A stretch of 64,000 nucleotides of DNA from CAUZIZ01 sp965218775 (GCA_965218775.1 CBDCLS010000005.1:806001-870000); one strand, 5' to 3'; counted from the first letter of the stretch, positions 54,359-63,665 are shown. The notes: a model not told the origin generated them from the letters alone. Translations and numbers: made by a program.

Positions 54359-55627
54359 TTGGGCTTCCAATGGCTCCTGCACCGAGGATATCATGGGCAC
54401 GCCTTGAACTTTCCAGTTGCTTCTCAAATCGAGGACGCGAAGGTTCCAGGTAGAGTTCCCTCTTCCCGCCGGTCTTTTCTTCGACGCTCGACCGGCTTCT
54501 TCCTGGGCGGTCTCTCCAGTTTCGCCACAGCTAATTCGAAGACAGCCAGCGGCCGGCAGCTGGAACCGACTGCGTCCGCCGCATCGGCTCTAACCGGGAC
54601 CAAGGTTCGAACCGTTCTGGGACCGATCTCTCCGGACAAACTAGGCGTTACCCTGATGCACGAACATGCTCCGGTGATCGACTGGTCGGAGCTCTACGAA
54701 GCCCCTCCCGCTCCTTTAACTCCGATCCGCGAGAAGGTACTAGCTGAGTCGGCCAAGTTCCTGAACCGCTTTCACGAGATCCTGTCCGAGCACGAGCGGC
54801 CGGGAGCGATCGTCGAAGTGACCCCAATTCGGGTCGGCCGCTACCCGCTGCTGCTGCTGGACCTAGCCCAGCGTACCCAGGTGCACGTGATTGCCAGTAC
54901 CGGATTCTGGTGCGAGGCCTTGGCTCCTCAGCACCCTTGGGCTGTCCGGCTAAGCGTGACTGGCGATGGCATCGATCAAATGGCGAAGCTGTTTATTCGC
55001 GAGATCACTGAAGGCATGGAAGACCCAGGGGGAGAATGGGGCGAGCGCTACACCCAGATCCGGGCAGGAATCATCAAGATCGGCACCAGTACCTACCTGC
55101 GGCCCAGCGAGCGGGTCGTCCACATCGCCGCTTCCCGAGCCAGTCGCGAAACCGGCTGTCCCATTTCCACCCATACCACCGATGGCGGAGGCCTGGAACA
55201 GGCGCAGCTGCTGCTGCAGCAGGGAGCCAAACCAGAGAGAATAATCATTGGCCATCAGGGCTACCGGGACGACCGTGAAAACGCGCAAGCCCACGAATAC
55301 CACCGGCAGCTGGCTGACCTGGGTGTCAGCCTCCAGTTCGATCGCGTCGGCGCCCAGAACTACCGACTGGAAACACAGGCGCTTCAGATCCAATATCTGA
55401 TCGATAAAGGCTACGTCAATCAGATCCTGGTCAGCCACGATCGGGTGCCGTATTTCTACTCGCACTACACCGAGAAAGAAAAGGCCATCGAAGGTTGGAC
55501 TGCCTCCCGTCTCGGGTTCAACCTGGTCTCGACCGGACTAGTCGGCTCGCTTTTAGGACTAGGAGCCTCCTCGAAAGACATCCGGACGATCCTGATCAAG
55601 AATCCGGCACGCGTCCTTGCCTTTTGA
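54359..55627 (+). CDS. Phosphotriesterase-family metal-dependent hydrolase with Tat leader
   Basis: A TIM-barrel amidohydrolase of the PTE/PHP-lactonase-like family. Metal ligands: TLMHEHAP (HxH), a Lys in AGIIKIGTS, HTTDGGG (His), IIGHQG (His) and ILVSHDRVP (Asp). Such enzymes hydrolyse lactones or phosphotriesters; the natural substrate is probably a sugar lactone, given the neighbours. The segment SSRRSFLRRSTGFFLGGLSS is a twin-arginine leader. The start is uncertain: the frame opens at TTG 54359, but the real start may be an alternative codon nearer the leader, around 54400-54460. The next gene begins 20 bases after its stop. Confidence 0.82.
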   Translation: MGFQWLLHRGYHGHALNFPVASQIEDAKVPGRVPSSRRSFLRRSTGFFLGGLSSFATANSKTASGRQLEPTASAASALTGTKVRTVLGPISPDKLGVTLMHEHAPVIDWSELYEAPPAPLTPIREKVLAESAKFLNRFHEILSEHERPGAIVEVTPIRVGRYPLLLLDLAQRTQVHVIASTGFWCEALAPQHPWAVRLSVTGDGIDQMAKLFIREITEGMEDPGGEWGERYTQIRAGIIKIGTSTYLRPSERVVHIAASRASRETGCPISTHTTDGGGLEQAQLLLQQGAKPERIIIGHQGYRDDRENAQAHEYHRQLADLGVSLQFDRVGAQNYRLETQALQIQYLIDKGYVNQILVSHDRVPYFYSHYTEKEKAIEGWTASRLGFNLVSTGLVGSLLGLGASSKDIRTILIKNPARVLAF

Positions 55628-55646
55628 GAATCCGCGGAGGAACATC

Positions 55647-57542
55647 ATGTCTTCTATGTCTGCGCGTCGCCACTCCAGGTACGTGATCCTACTGACAAGT
55701 CTCGTCTTATTCGGTCCGAACTGTGCCGAAGCCCCGGTTGAAGGGGAAGACGGTGACCACAGAATGCCGATCTACCAACGGACCGGGATGCCGATCTACC
55801 TGACACAAATGGATCGGTGTCAGCCTCAGTCGGCATTGACCCTTGAAGAAAAGCGTTTTGCCTGGCGCCTGATCGACTACGAGACCGAGCGCTTCGGGGG
55901 CAAACTCCTTTTCGGGGGAGAGGAAACCCAGGCTCCTGATGTCAGTTACCCTCTGGAGACTCTAGGCTGGCACGACGTTTATGTGGGAATGTTCAACACC
56001 GCCTGGAGGCCCTACCAGGACCAGCACGTCCGGGCCAAACTCAGCGATGATGGGGCCTTTTCCAACCTCTTTCTGCCCAAGCCGACCGCTCTTCCCTGGG
56101 GTGTGCCGGAGGATGACACGGCACGCGGTCCTCGCATCCAGGAGGTCTACTTCAAGACGGCCGATCTCGGCGGTCAGAGTCTGACCTTCCAACAACCCTG
56201 CCAACTGATAGTCCCGAAAGATCAGGAGTTCGGAAATGTCTGCGAGAAGGTGTGGATCGCCTACATCAAACTGGTTCCACTTTCCCAGGCGGAAATCCAG
56301 GCTCTCCAAGCCGATCGCAAGCAGACCGAAACCAAACGGCTGTTTGGTTACAACGATTCCTGGGGAGTGGCCTGGGGACGAAACTCGGCGGCGACGGCCG
56401 AGTACGTTCAATCACATCTGGAACCCTACCGACACACCGACTTCAAGCGCATCTACTGGGACGGGGTTCATGGTGACGTTTGCAATTATTTCACCAAAAT
56501 CGGTCGAACCTGGACGCGAGAGCACTACAACCTGGCCGACTACGTCCGCGTCGGGGACCGGCTGCTGGTTGAGACATGGACAGAATACAAGGAGAAAGGG
56601 ATCGATCCCTTCCAGGTAGCCGCCGACTATGCCCACGAAATAGGATTGGAGTTTCACGCCAACTACCGCCTGGGATGGGGCCCGTTCTATTGGCCACCCC
56701 CCTGGCAGGGATTCAACCAGGGTGGCTTCTGGGAGGAGCATCCAGAGTGGCGCTGCGTCCATCGTGACGGCACTCCGGGAACGGCGATGTCCCTGGCATT
56801 TCCCGAAGTCCGGAGCTACATGCTATCGATTGTCGCCGAGATGGCAACCTACCCCATCGACGGCGTCGCCATCCTCTACAATCGTCAGCCACCCTACGTC
56901 GAGTACGAGGCACCGCTGGTCAAAGGATTCAAGGCCGAGTACGGTGAAGACCCTCGCGATCTGGAGGAGAGGGATCCCCGCTGGTTGAGCTATCGGAGCA
57001 ACGCGGCAACCCTTTTCATGAGGGAGCTGCGCGACACTCTGGAGAAGGCGGCAGCCCAACAAGGCCGGTCCAAGCCCTACGAGATCTCAGCCTGGGTCTT
57101 CGGGAGCCTGCAGGAGAACCTGTACTATGGCCTGGACGTGACAACCTGGATTGAAGAGGGCCTGGTGGACACCATCGTGCCCTATTCCTCGGCCGAAAAG
57201 CTCTTCAGCTGGCAGATGGCGTGGGAAAACCCCGATGATGTGAAGCAGTGGACTTCCCTGACTCGGGACACCTCGACGACGCTGGCCCTGAACGTGATGC
57301 CACGCAACCTGCCCGTGAGGGACTACAGACGTAAGGCCCAGGCCTTATACAACTCGGGGGTGGAACACCTGGCTTTCTGGGACACAGTCATTTGGGGCAG
57401 CACCTCCTCTCAGGCCCTTCGTCGCCTTGGCCATAAGGACGAGATTGCGTCATGGCTCGACTCGGGAGAGGTGCCGGAGCAACTGCCTTTCTCCCGCCTG
57501 CGACGATTGGGCGACTGGGATCTGAGCTTCTTTCCCGAATAG
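55647..57542 (+). CDS. Exported glycoside-hydrolase-like (GHL10/COG1649-type) protein
   Basis: About 631 residues from ATG 55647, which has a strong ggaggaac ribosome site. An N-terminal hydrophobic segment (YVILLTSLVLFGPNCAE) is a signal peptide; a lipoprotein Cys is possible, but the lipobox is poor. The body is a TIM barrel with IYWDGVHGDVCNYF, AADYAHEIGLEFHANYRLGW, CVHRDGTPGTAMSLAFPEVR, YPIDGVAILYNRQPPYVEYE and LVDTIVPYSSAEKLF, resembling the GHL10/DUF187 group of putative glycosidases. The substrate is unknown. It is the second gene of the 54-62 kb plus-strand run. Confidence 0.72.
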   Translation: MSSMSARRHSRYVILLTSLVLFGPNCAEAPVEGEDGDHRMPIYQRTGMPIYLTQMDRCQPQSALTLEEKRFAWRLIDYETERFGGKLLFGGEETQAPDVSYPLETLGWHDVYVGMFNTAWRPYQDQHVRAKLSDDGAFSNLFLPKPTALPWGVPEDDTARGPRIQEVYFKTADLGGQSLTFQQPCQLIVPKDQEFGNVCEKVWIAYIKLVPLSQAEIQALQADRKQTETKRLFGYNDSWGVAWGRNSAATAEYVQSHLEPYRHTDFKRIYWDGVHGDVCNYFTKIGRTWTREHYNLADYVRVGDRLLVETWTEYKEKGIDPFQVAADYAHEIGLEFHANYRLGWGPFYWPPPWQGFNQGGFWEEHPEWRCVHRDGTPGTAMSLAFPEVRSYMLSIVAEMATYPIDGVAILYNRQPPYVEYEAPLVKGFKAEYGEDPRDLEERDPRWLSYRSNAATLFMRELRDTLEKAAAQQGRSKPYEISAWVFGSLQENLYYGLDVTTWIEEGLVDTIVPYSSAEKLFSWQMAWENPDDVKQWTSLTRDTSTTLALNVMPRNLPVRDYRRKAQALYNSGVEHLAFWDTVIWGSTSSQALRRLGHKDEIASWLDSGEVPEQLPFSRLRRLGDWDLSFFPE

Positions 57543-57580
57543 AGGAGTCAATCTGGAACCGCAAGGAAAAAGAGGAGATC

Positions 57581-57940
57581 ATGGGTGAACTGAGTTTGGC
57601 CTATCAGGCCGAATGTCGTAGCACAGGCGCGCGAGGACGTTCCATATGCAGCGCTCGCAACCATCACTTTGTGGCTGATGATGCCCACGGGGAAGAGGTC
57701 GGTGCCGGAGAGCTTTTTTTCTCTGGAATCGCTGCCTGTGCGGTGAATATGGTAGAACACATCGCCACCGCGGATCAGATCCCGCTGGAGTGGATGGAAG
57801 TCAAAGTCGAATCCTACCAGGATTCCGAAAAAACTCAGGCGGAAGTGACCCTCTACGACGCCATCCGGGTAGACTTCGAAATGTGGGGCGTCAGCGACGA
57901 CGATGCCAAGAAGCTGGTCAAGATCTGGAAGCAGCGTTGA
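57581..57940 (+). CDS. OsmC-family protein
   Basis: 119 residues from ATG 57581 with gaggag upstream. The sequence AECRSTGARGRSICSARNHH, then GEEVGAGELFFSGIAACAVN and MVEHIATADQIPLEWMEVKV, gives the OsmC/Ohr fold with one conserved Cys in the SGIAACAVN helix. The fold supports thiol-dependent peroxidase activity in related proteins, but the first Cys position (CSA) is atypical, so the activity is unproven. It is shorter than most family members (about 140). It lies between the glycosidase-like gene and the MetE-like gene. Confidence 0.8.
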   Translation: MGELSLAYQAECRSTGARGRSICSARNHHFVADDAHGEEVGAGELFFSGIAACAVNMVEHIATADQIPLEWMEVKVESYQDSEKTQAEVTLYDAIRVDFEMWGVSDDDAKKLVKIWKQR

Positions 57941-58061
57941 CCGCTCTACGGATCGGTCGCCGTGGCGACCCAAGACACGACTGTTTCTCTGGTCTCTCAT
58001 ACTGAGTCCCGTGGCTGAGTTGGCTTCTGGCTCCTCACCCGGGTCTTCTGACGATTCGCCG

Positions 58062-59195
58062 ATGAAGACCGCTAAGACAGCCAACCTGCCGCCCCTATAT
58101 ACCCACCCAATCGGCTCGCTCCCCCGTCCCAGAGAGGTGCGCGAGCTGCTGGCAGTCCGGGACACCATGCCCGCGGAGCGTTTCCAGCCGAGGATGGACG
58201 AGATGGTAGGGTCGGCCATCCGGCTTCAAGAAGAGGCCGGGCTGGACGTCGTCAGTGACGGAGAGTGGCGACGCAGCCAGTATATCCTCGAGTTTCTCTC
58301 ACGCATCGGCGGCTTCGAACGGTGCCGCGAATATCGACACCAAAGAGAGGTCAAAGTAACTGAAGTCGTCGTCAGGCGGATCGAGGCGCAAGTCCCGGTC
58401 TTCGTCCAGGATGCCAGCTTCCTGGTAGAGAATACCGATTGCTGCACCAAGTTCTCGCTGCCCAGCCCGTTCTTGATTGCCGTACGCTATTGGCACCAGG
58501 AATACAGCCGCCCCGCTTATCCGACGGTCCGGCACTTCATGGAACATCTGACGGGGGTTTTGGCTCGGGAGGCCGCTTTCCTGGTCGAGGCTGGAATCGA
58601 TATCATCCAGATCGATGACCCTGCCCTCACCTATTTCTGCGACCGGTGCCTGATGTCCGGCGAGTCGAGCCATGACGAGAGGCTTGATCGGAACTGGAAC
58701 ATAGATCGCCAACTGCCGGAAGCCGTGGCATCGATCAACCAGATTGCCGAGGGACTAGCGGCGGAAGTTCATCTGCACTGCTGTCACAGCGTCTACAAAC
58801 GGCGCTCCGATGTCGAGGGGAACTACCGTCCCATCCTCTCCCGCTTCCACGACTTGAAGGTGGACCGGGTCAATCTTGAGTTCGCCTACCCAAAGACCGG
58901 AGAAGTGGACGATCTGGAACTGGTACCGTCCCATCTAGGCGTCGGCATGGGAGTGGTGGATGTCCGCAGCGAGCGTCTGCAGACGGTGGAGGAAATCGAA
59001 TCCATCGCTAGAGCCGGAATCGAGCTCCTGGGTCGGGATCGGGTCGCCTTGAACCCCGACTGTGGTTTCGCCCCCGACGCGAGTGAGCCTCCAACAGTAG
59101 AGGAGGCGCGGCAAAAACTCGCCCGTCTGACCACGGCTGCCCGGCGCCTGAGAGAGAAAACTTCGCAGGAGGACCTGGAGTCTGCAACCGAGTAG
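58062..59195 (+). CDS. MetE-like cobalamin-independent methionine synthase family protein
   Basis: 377 residues from ATG 58062, corresponding to the catalytic C-terminal barrel of MetE only. Zinc-ligand motifs are HLHCCHS (His and Cys), VNLEFAYPKTG (Glu) and LNPDCGF (Cys), and the N-terminus has PIGSLPRP (substrate loop). Short MetE-like proteins act as methyltransferases on various methyl donors, including in degradation pathways; true homocysteine methylation is possible but unproven. It has no signal peptide. A long region upstream of the ATG stays open in frame but has no ribosome site. Confidence 0.85.
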   Translation: MKTAKTANLPPLYTHPIGSLPRPREVRELLAVRDTMPAERFQPRMDEMVGSAIRLQEEAGLDVVSDGEWRRSQYILEFLSRIGGFERCREYRHQREVKVTEVVVRRIEAQVPVFVQDASFLVENTDCCTKFSLPSPFLIAVRYWHQEYSRPAYPTVRHFMEHLTGVLAREAAFLVEAGIDIIQIDDPALTYFCDRCLMSGESSHDERLDRNWNIDRQLPEAVASINQIAEGLAAEVHLHCCHSVYKRRSDVEGNYRPILSRFHDLKVDRVNLEFAYPKTGEVDDLELVPSHLGVGMGVVDVRSERLQTVEEIESIARAGIELLGRDRVALNPDCGFAPDASEPPTVEEARQKLARLTTAARRLREKTSQEDLESATE

Positions 59196-59217
59196 ACGCC
59201 GATTTGGACACTCCGTC

Positions 59218-59359
59218 CCTTGCCTTTGCCCTTGCCCGTGCCTTCGCCCCTCCTTTTTCCTTTCCTTTTGCCCTCGCCCACCAATCGCCGCTTATCTGTT
59301 TAGACAGGAGGGTTTTCCGGGCAAGGGCGAGGGCAAGGGCAAAGGCAAAGGCAAGGGAG
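59218..59359. repeat. Inverted low-complexity array (CCCTTG)n / (CAAGGG)n, copy 2
   Basis: The left arm 59218-59280 consists of ccctttg, cccttgcc, cccgtg and cctttt words. The spacer 59281-59318 is ordinary sequence with ctgtttagacag (a short hairpin). The right arm 59319-59359 is gggcaa/gggcga/ggcaaa words, complementary to the left. It has the same layout as 16701-16820. A short (aacctgt)-type repeat, 59398-59432, follows just before the ABC ATPase. Confidence 0.85.
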
Positions 59360-59440
59360 GAGCCGGAATAGTGGAGTAATGAATACACGCATCGAAACCT
59401 GTAACTTGTAACCTTCAACCTGTAACCTGTCCCCCCAACC

Positions 59441-60922
59441 ATGTACAAACTCGAAGCCATCCATATCCACAAGGAATATCCTGGAACCGTCGCTCTGGAC
59501 GACGTCTCACTTGGCTTTGAAGGCGGAAGAGTCCACGCCTTGATCGGTAAAAACGGCGCCGGTAAGTCCACACTGGTCAAGATTCTGGCGGGCTCGGTAA
59601 TGCCTACTCGGGGCGAGGTCCGGGTCGACGGTGTTCAGGTTCCCCTGAGATCTCCAGCCGAAGCTTTCAATCAGGGAATCGCGACCGTTTACCAGGAGCT
59701 CAGTCTGGTTCCGGGACTGAGCGTTGCCGAGAACATCCTCCTGGGAAGAATGCCGATGCGGCACGGCCTCCTCATCGATTGGGATGCCGCCTTCACCCAA
59801 GCCGAGCAGACACTGGCCGACATGCAGGTGCAGCTGGATTGCCGCAAGCCGGTGGGAAGGCTGTCCTTCGCCCAACAGCAGATCGTCGAGATCGCCAAGG
59901 CAATGTCCTTCAACCCTTCTGTCCTGATGCTGGACGAACCCACTTCGGCCCTAGCCCGCCACGAGACGCAGAACCTCTTCGAGCTGGTGCGCCAGCTAGC
60001 AAGCACGGGAGTGGCCATTATCTACATCTCCCATCGCCTGCAGGAGCTCCGCGAGATCGCGGATCGTGCCACGGTGCTCAGAGATGGACTGCACGTAGGC
60101 ACGGTGGAGATGAGTGAAACGACGTCTCAGGAGATCATTCATTTGATGTTCGGGGAAACCGTACAGAAAGAGCGACCCAAGGACCTACTGGCTGGGAGGA
60201 AGGCGCTTTTGGAGATCCAGGCTCTGTCCCGCGGCGAGTATTTTCAGGGGATCGACCTGACGCTCCATGAGGGCGAGATTCTAGGCATCGCCGGCATGCT
60301 GGGCTCGGGCCGCACCGAGCTTCTCCGGGCCATCTTCGGCGCGGAGCCCTTCGACCAGGGGCAGATTCGGGTCCAGGGTCGAGCTCTGAAGGCGGTGTCG
60401 CCTTCCGCGATGAAAGAGGTAGGAGTAGCCTTCACTCCCGAGGATCGCAAGAACGACGGCCTGGTCCAGGGTCATAGCATTCGCTCCAATCTCTGTCTGG
60501 CGAGCATGAACCGGATTTCGAACCGGGGCTTCATCACCCGGGCTCGAGAACAGGTTGTGGTAGACGAACAAGTGGACAAGCTCTCCATCAAGGTCGCCGA
60601 CTCCGAACAGGCCGTCTCCTCCCTCAGTGGGGGCAACCAACAGAAGGTCGTAGTGGGAAACTGGCTGGGTACTGAACCCCGCGTGATGCTCTTCGACGAG
60701 CCAACCCGCGGCATCGACATCCAGGCCAAGCAGCAGATCTTTCAGGTGATCTGGGATCTGAGTCGAGAGGGAATCGGTTGCATCTTCGTCTCCAGCGAGC
60801 TGGAGGAATTGGTCCAGGTCTGCCACCGCATTCTCATCATGAAACATGGCCGAATCGTCGACGAGGTCCTTCCTTCCGCCACCACACCCGAAGCACTGAT
60901 CGTGCAGTGCATGGAAGAATGA
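59441..60922 (+). CDS. Sugar ABC transporter ATP-binding protein (RbsA/MglA type)
   Basis: 493 residues with two ABC cassettes, as usual for the carbohydrate CUT2 family. First: Walker A GKNGAGKST (36-44), signature LSFAQQQIVEIAKAM and Walker B LMLDEPTSAL. Second: the degenerate Walker A GMLGSGRTEL, signature SSLSGGNQQKVVVGNW and Walker B MLFDEPTRGID. It powers uptake of monosaccharides through the permease encoded next, whose ATG overlaps this gene's stop. No periplasmic binding-protein gene is next to it within the window. Confidence 0.93.
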   Translation: MYKLEAIHIHKEYPGTVALDDVSLGFEGGRVHALIGKNGAGKSTLVKILAGSVMPTRGEVRVDGVQVPLRSPAEAFNQGIATVYQELSLVPGLSVAENILLGRMPMRHGLLIDWDAAFTQAEQTLADMQVQLDCRKPVGRLSFAQQQIVEIAKAMSFNPSVLMLDEPTSALARHETQNLFELVRQLASTGVAIIYISHRLQELREIADRATVLRDGLHVGTVEMSETTSQEIIHLMFGETVQKERPKDLLAGRKALLEIQALSRGEYFQGIDLTLHEGEILGIAGMLGSGRTELLRAIFGAEPFDQGQIRVQGRALKAVSPSAMKEVGVAFTPEDRKNDGLVQGHSIRSNLCLASMNRISNRGFITRAREQVVVDEQVDKLSIKVADSEQAVSSLSGGNQQKVVVGNWLGTEPRVMLFDEPTRGIDIQAKQQIFQVIWDLSREGIGCIFVSSELEELVQVCHRILIMKHGRIVDEVLPSATTPEALIVQCMEE

Positions 60923-61890
60923 TGACAAGAGAAGGAGTGCTCACCTGGGTCAGAAGCTCGATCATGGAGCTGGTGCTGATCCTGCTCTGCCTGATTCTGG
61001 CATTCCAGGCTGAGGGGTTCTTCTCCATGGCCAACCTGCTCAACGTGCTGCGCAACGTCTCGATGCAGGGAATCATTGCCTTCGGCATGACCATGGTAAT
61101 CATCTCAGGCGAGATCGATCTGAGCGTCGGATCGGCCGTCGCCTTCGCCGGCTGCCTCACCGCCTATCTGAGCCAGGCCCTCTCGGCTCTGGGTATGCCC
61201 ATGTTCATGGCGCTGCCTGTCGCCATGCTTGCGAGTCTCTCCCTGGGCTTTGCCATCGGTGCCCTCACCGGGCTGATCCGCGTCCACTTCGGGGTTCCAA
61301 CCTTCATTACCACACTGGCCTGGATGACCGTGCTGACCGGGTCGGCCGAGCTCATTACCGGCGGCTTTCCACTCACACCGTTTCCCGAGTGGTACAACTT
61401 CTTCGGCGGTGGCTACGTCCTGGGAATTCCCTTCCCTGCAATCGTTTTCGTGTTGGTGTTCGCCCTCACCCAGATCCTGATGGACTACACCTCCTTCGGA
61501 CGCTCGGTCTACGCCGTGGGCGGCAACGTCGAGGCAGCCCGACTCAGCGGCATCAACGTGGTCCAGATCAAGATTCTGGTCATGGCCACGGTAGCCTTTC
61601 TGGCCGCGCTCGCCGGAATCATGCAGTCTGCCCAGATCATGTCCGGCGCCGCCACAACGGCAAAAGGCTGGGAGCTGGACGTCATTGCCTCGGTCATCAT
61701 TGGAGGTACGAGCCTGATGGGCGGCGAAGGCAAGATTCGAGGCACGCTCATCGGAGTCATCTTCCTGGGAATCCTGGTCAACGGCATGACCCTGCTCAAT
61801 ATCAGTGCGTACTGGCAGCACGTGGTCCGAGGGGTGTTGATCCTGAGTGCGGTGCTGATCAACCGCATCAACGCAGCCAGTCGGCCCTGA
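60919..61890 (+). CDS. Sugar ABC transporter permease (RbsC type)
   Basis: About 323 residues with around ten hydrophobic helices. Family blocks: NLLNVLRNVSMQGIIAFGMT, MVIISGEIDLSVGSAVAFAG, FGVPTFITTLAWM, GRSVYAVGGNVEAARLSGIN and IIGGTSLMGGEGKIRGTLIG (EAA-like loop contacting the ATPase). The ATG at 60919 overlaps the ATPase stop (a tight ATGATGA junction), so translation is coupled. It forms the membrane channel of the CUT2 importer in the inner membrane. Confidence 0.93.
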   Translation: MMTREGVLTWVRSSIMELVLILLCLILAFQAEGFFSMANLLNVLRNVSMQGIIAFGMTMVIISGEIDLSVGSAVAFAGCLTAYLSQALSALGMPMFMALPVAMLASLSLGFAIGALTGLIRVHFGVPTFITTLAWMTVLTGSAELITGGFPLTPFPEWYNFFGGGYVLGIPFPAIVFVLVFALTQILMDYTSFGRSVYAVGGNVEAARLSGINVVQIKILVMATVAFLAALAGIMQSAQIMSGAATTAKGWELDVIASVIIGGTSLMGGEGKIRGTLIGVIFLGILVNGMTLLNISAYWQHVVRGVLILSAVLINRINAASRP

Positions 61891-62006
61891 GCGCTTCGGT
61901 ACTGAATGAAACAGCCAGCAAGGCCAGTATGGCGAGTCGGTTGACTCCTGGTCCGGTTTCCTGTTGAATGCTCGCAGAACCTGGGTCTAACTAAACTAAA
62001 ACTAGC

Positions 62007-62792
62007 ATGAAACGCGTGCTGCCCCAAGGACACGCCGCCAAGTTCCTTACCGAGCTGTTCCCAGATACTGAGGGAATCAAGGAATTCGAGGGGAGAGTAC
62101 GAGTCAGAGGGAGCGACGTGTTGGCGGGGACACTCCGGGTGGCCGGCAGCCTGTTGACATCACTTCCCACCATGTTCCCACTGCACGGTTTTCAGCCCGA
62201 AGCGGAGATCGAGTTCCACAGCTTGTTGGGAGGATCCGATCCCTCCGTGACTTTCAAGCTGCAACAGTTCGGTGACGACATGTCACTCGACTCGCTGGAG
62301 GTGTCGATGCCTCAGGTGGGATTCGAGATTGACTTCTTCAAACGTGTCGGTGCCGTCGTGACATCCGCCGACACAGGGACCACAGAGAGCAGCACGACCA
62401 GTGCTCTGGGCCACCTCGAGGAAATTGACGGCGACGGAACGGTACACATTCACATGGCCCGCCTTACCGACACCGGTCCCACTCCATTGGGGGAGATGAC
62501 GCTATCAGGTAGCCCTGCAGGTGGTTTCAAGGCTAGGCTGCAGCTGAGCAATGCCCAACCCAACACCTTCAGCTTCGAAGATTTCTTCCTGCAGATGTTC
62601 TTTCCCTACTCGGTGCTGGTACTGCCTGCACAGGGAACCAGCTTTGAAGCATCCGATGAAAAGGGAAGGGATGGCCCAGAGCAAGCTGATTCTGGGACTG
62701 CTCTTGGTGGGAGTCTGGGCCGCCGCGAGGAAGTATCGCTCGGGTGGTCAACCAGAATACGGCTAACTGGCGAGAGTCGCCGGGAGCTCTAA
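62007..62792 (+). CDS. Fragment-like protein with repeat-type adhesion/beta domain, unknown function
   Basis: 261 residues. The opening RVLPQGHAAKFLTELFPDTE then FEGRVRVRGSDVLAGTLRVA resembles a repeated domain seen at the C-terminal ends of large secreted Acidobacteriota proteins. There is no signal peptide and the upstream DNA has no ribosome site (aaactaaaactagc), so this may be the 3-prime end of a truncated gene. The last 50 residues change to low-complexity charged sequence, perhaps after a frameshift: near 62670 another frame reads MAQSKLILGLLLVGVWAAAR, a hydrophobic helix. It overlaps the convergent HDOD gene by 30 bases. Confidence 0.45.
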   Translation: MKRVLPQGHAAKFLTELFPDTEGIKEFEGRVRVRGSDVLAGTLRVAGSLLTSLPTMFPLHGFQPEAEIEFHSLLGGSDPSVTFKLQQFGDDMSLDSLEVSMPQVGFEIDFFKRVGAVVTSADTGTTESSTTSALGHLEEIDGDGTVHIHMARLTDTGPTPLGEMTLSGSPAGGFKARLQLSNAQPNTFSFEDFFLQMFFPYSVLVLPAQGTSFEASDEKGRDGPEQADSGTALGGSLGRREEVSLGWSTRIRLTGESRREL

Positions 62793-63665
62793 ATCGATTC
62801 CTGGTTCTCCCAGATTGATCTTGAATACACGACCAACCTCGCCCTGGGCCTCTGCGATCCTCGATAGGACCGTCAGGAACTCCTGTTCCCCCATGCCCGC
62901 CAGTTCCACAGCGGCCGTCTTCGCTCTCTCGGCTGCCGTAGAACTGTCCTTGCCGACCCAGATGTCGGCCACCATGCCGGAAAGGGCCGCCAGCTTGATG
63001 AAGGACAGTAGGTCTACCGGTGCCTCAGGATGCTCCAGTTCGTGGCTAAACCTGAGACAGGACTGGTAGATCTCGGGAAGATTCCACTCCTGGGCCAACC
63101 AGCCGCTCACTTCTCCATGGGCGCACCCGAATTCCGCCCGCTCCAGCTCAAGTAGATGCTCGTGCGATCCATCCGCCTGGGTCACCAGATCGGTGTAGAG
63201 TTCCGCGTAGGATTCTCGCAGAGCCAGCATTCCCACATCCTGCAGAAGCCCCACCAGAAACAGCCCTTCCTCATTGGGCATCTGAAGCCAACCGCCCAGA
63301 GCCCGGCAGGCGACGGCAGAAATCAAGCACCGCTGCCAATAGTTGGGCAGTTCCATGGCTGCGGTCTCGTCGCGCCGCAACCCTTGAATCAGAGAAAAGC
63401 TCAGAGCCAGGGTGCGCACCGAGTTGGCACCCAACAGCATCATGGCATGACTGATGGTATCGACCTCATTCCGTAATCCATAGAAGGGAGAGTTCACGAC
63501 CCTGAGTACGTGCGACGCGAGAGCCGGATCCTGGGTAATCACCGTCGCGATCCGTTGAATATCGGGGACTTCCTCCCGACACAGATCCAGGATCTCGAGC
63601 GCTACCCAAGGCGGGCTGGGTAGCGTCTGACACTTCTTCAACCGTTTTGTCACCAGAGAGTTCAT
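62763..63665 (-). CDS. HDOD-domain protein
   Basis: 300 residues. The HDOD domain spans about 10-215: LPSPPWVALEILDLCREEV, VITQDPALASHVLRVVNSPF, VDTISHAMMLLGANSVRTLA, LFLVGLLQDVGMLAL. This is a catalytically inactive relative of the HD hydrolases, used in signalling, often next to motility, stress or cell-cycle genes. There is no second effector domain. The ribosome site aaggagaa precedes the ATG. It overlaps the 3-prime end of the unrelated plus-strand gene by 30 bases. Confidence 0.88.
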   Translation of the reverse strand: MNSLVTKRLKKCQTLPSPPWVALEILDLCREEVPDIQRIATVITQDPALASHVLRVVNSPFYGLRNEVDTISHAMMLLGANSVRTLALSFSLIQGLRRDETAAMELPNYWQRCLISAVACRALGGWLQMPNEEGLFLVGLLQDVGMLALRESYAELYTDLVTQADGSHEHLLELERAEFGCAHGEVSGWLAQEWNLPEIYQSCLRFSHELEHPEAPVDLLSFIKLAALSGMVADIWVGKDSSTAAERAKTAAVELAGMGEQEFLTVLSRIAEAQGEVGRVFKINLGEPGIDLELPATLAS

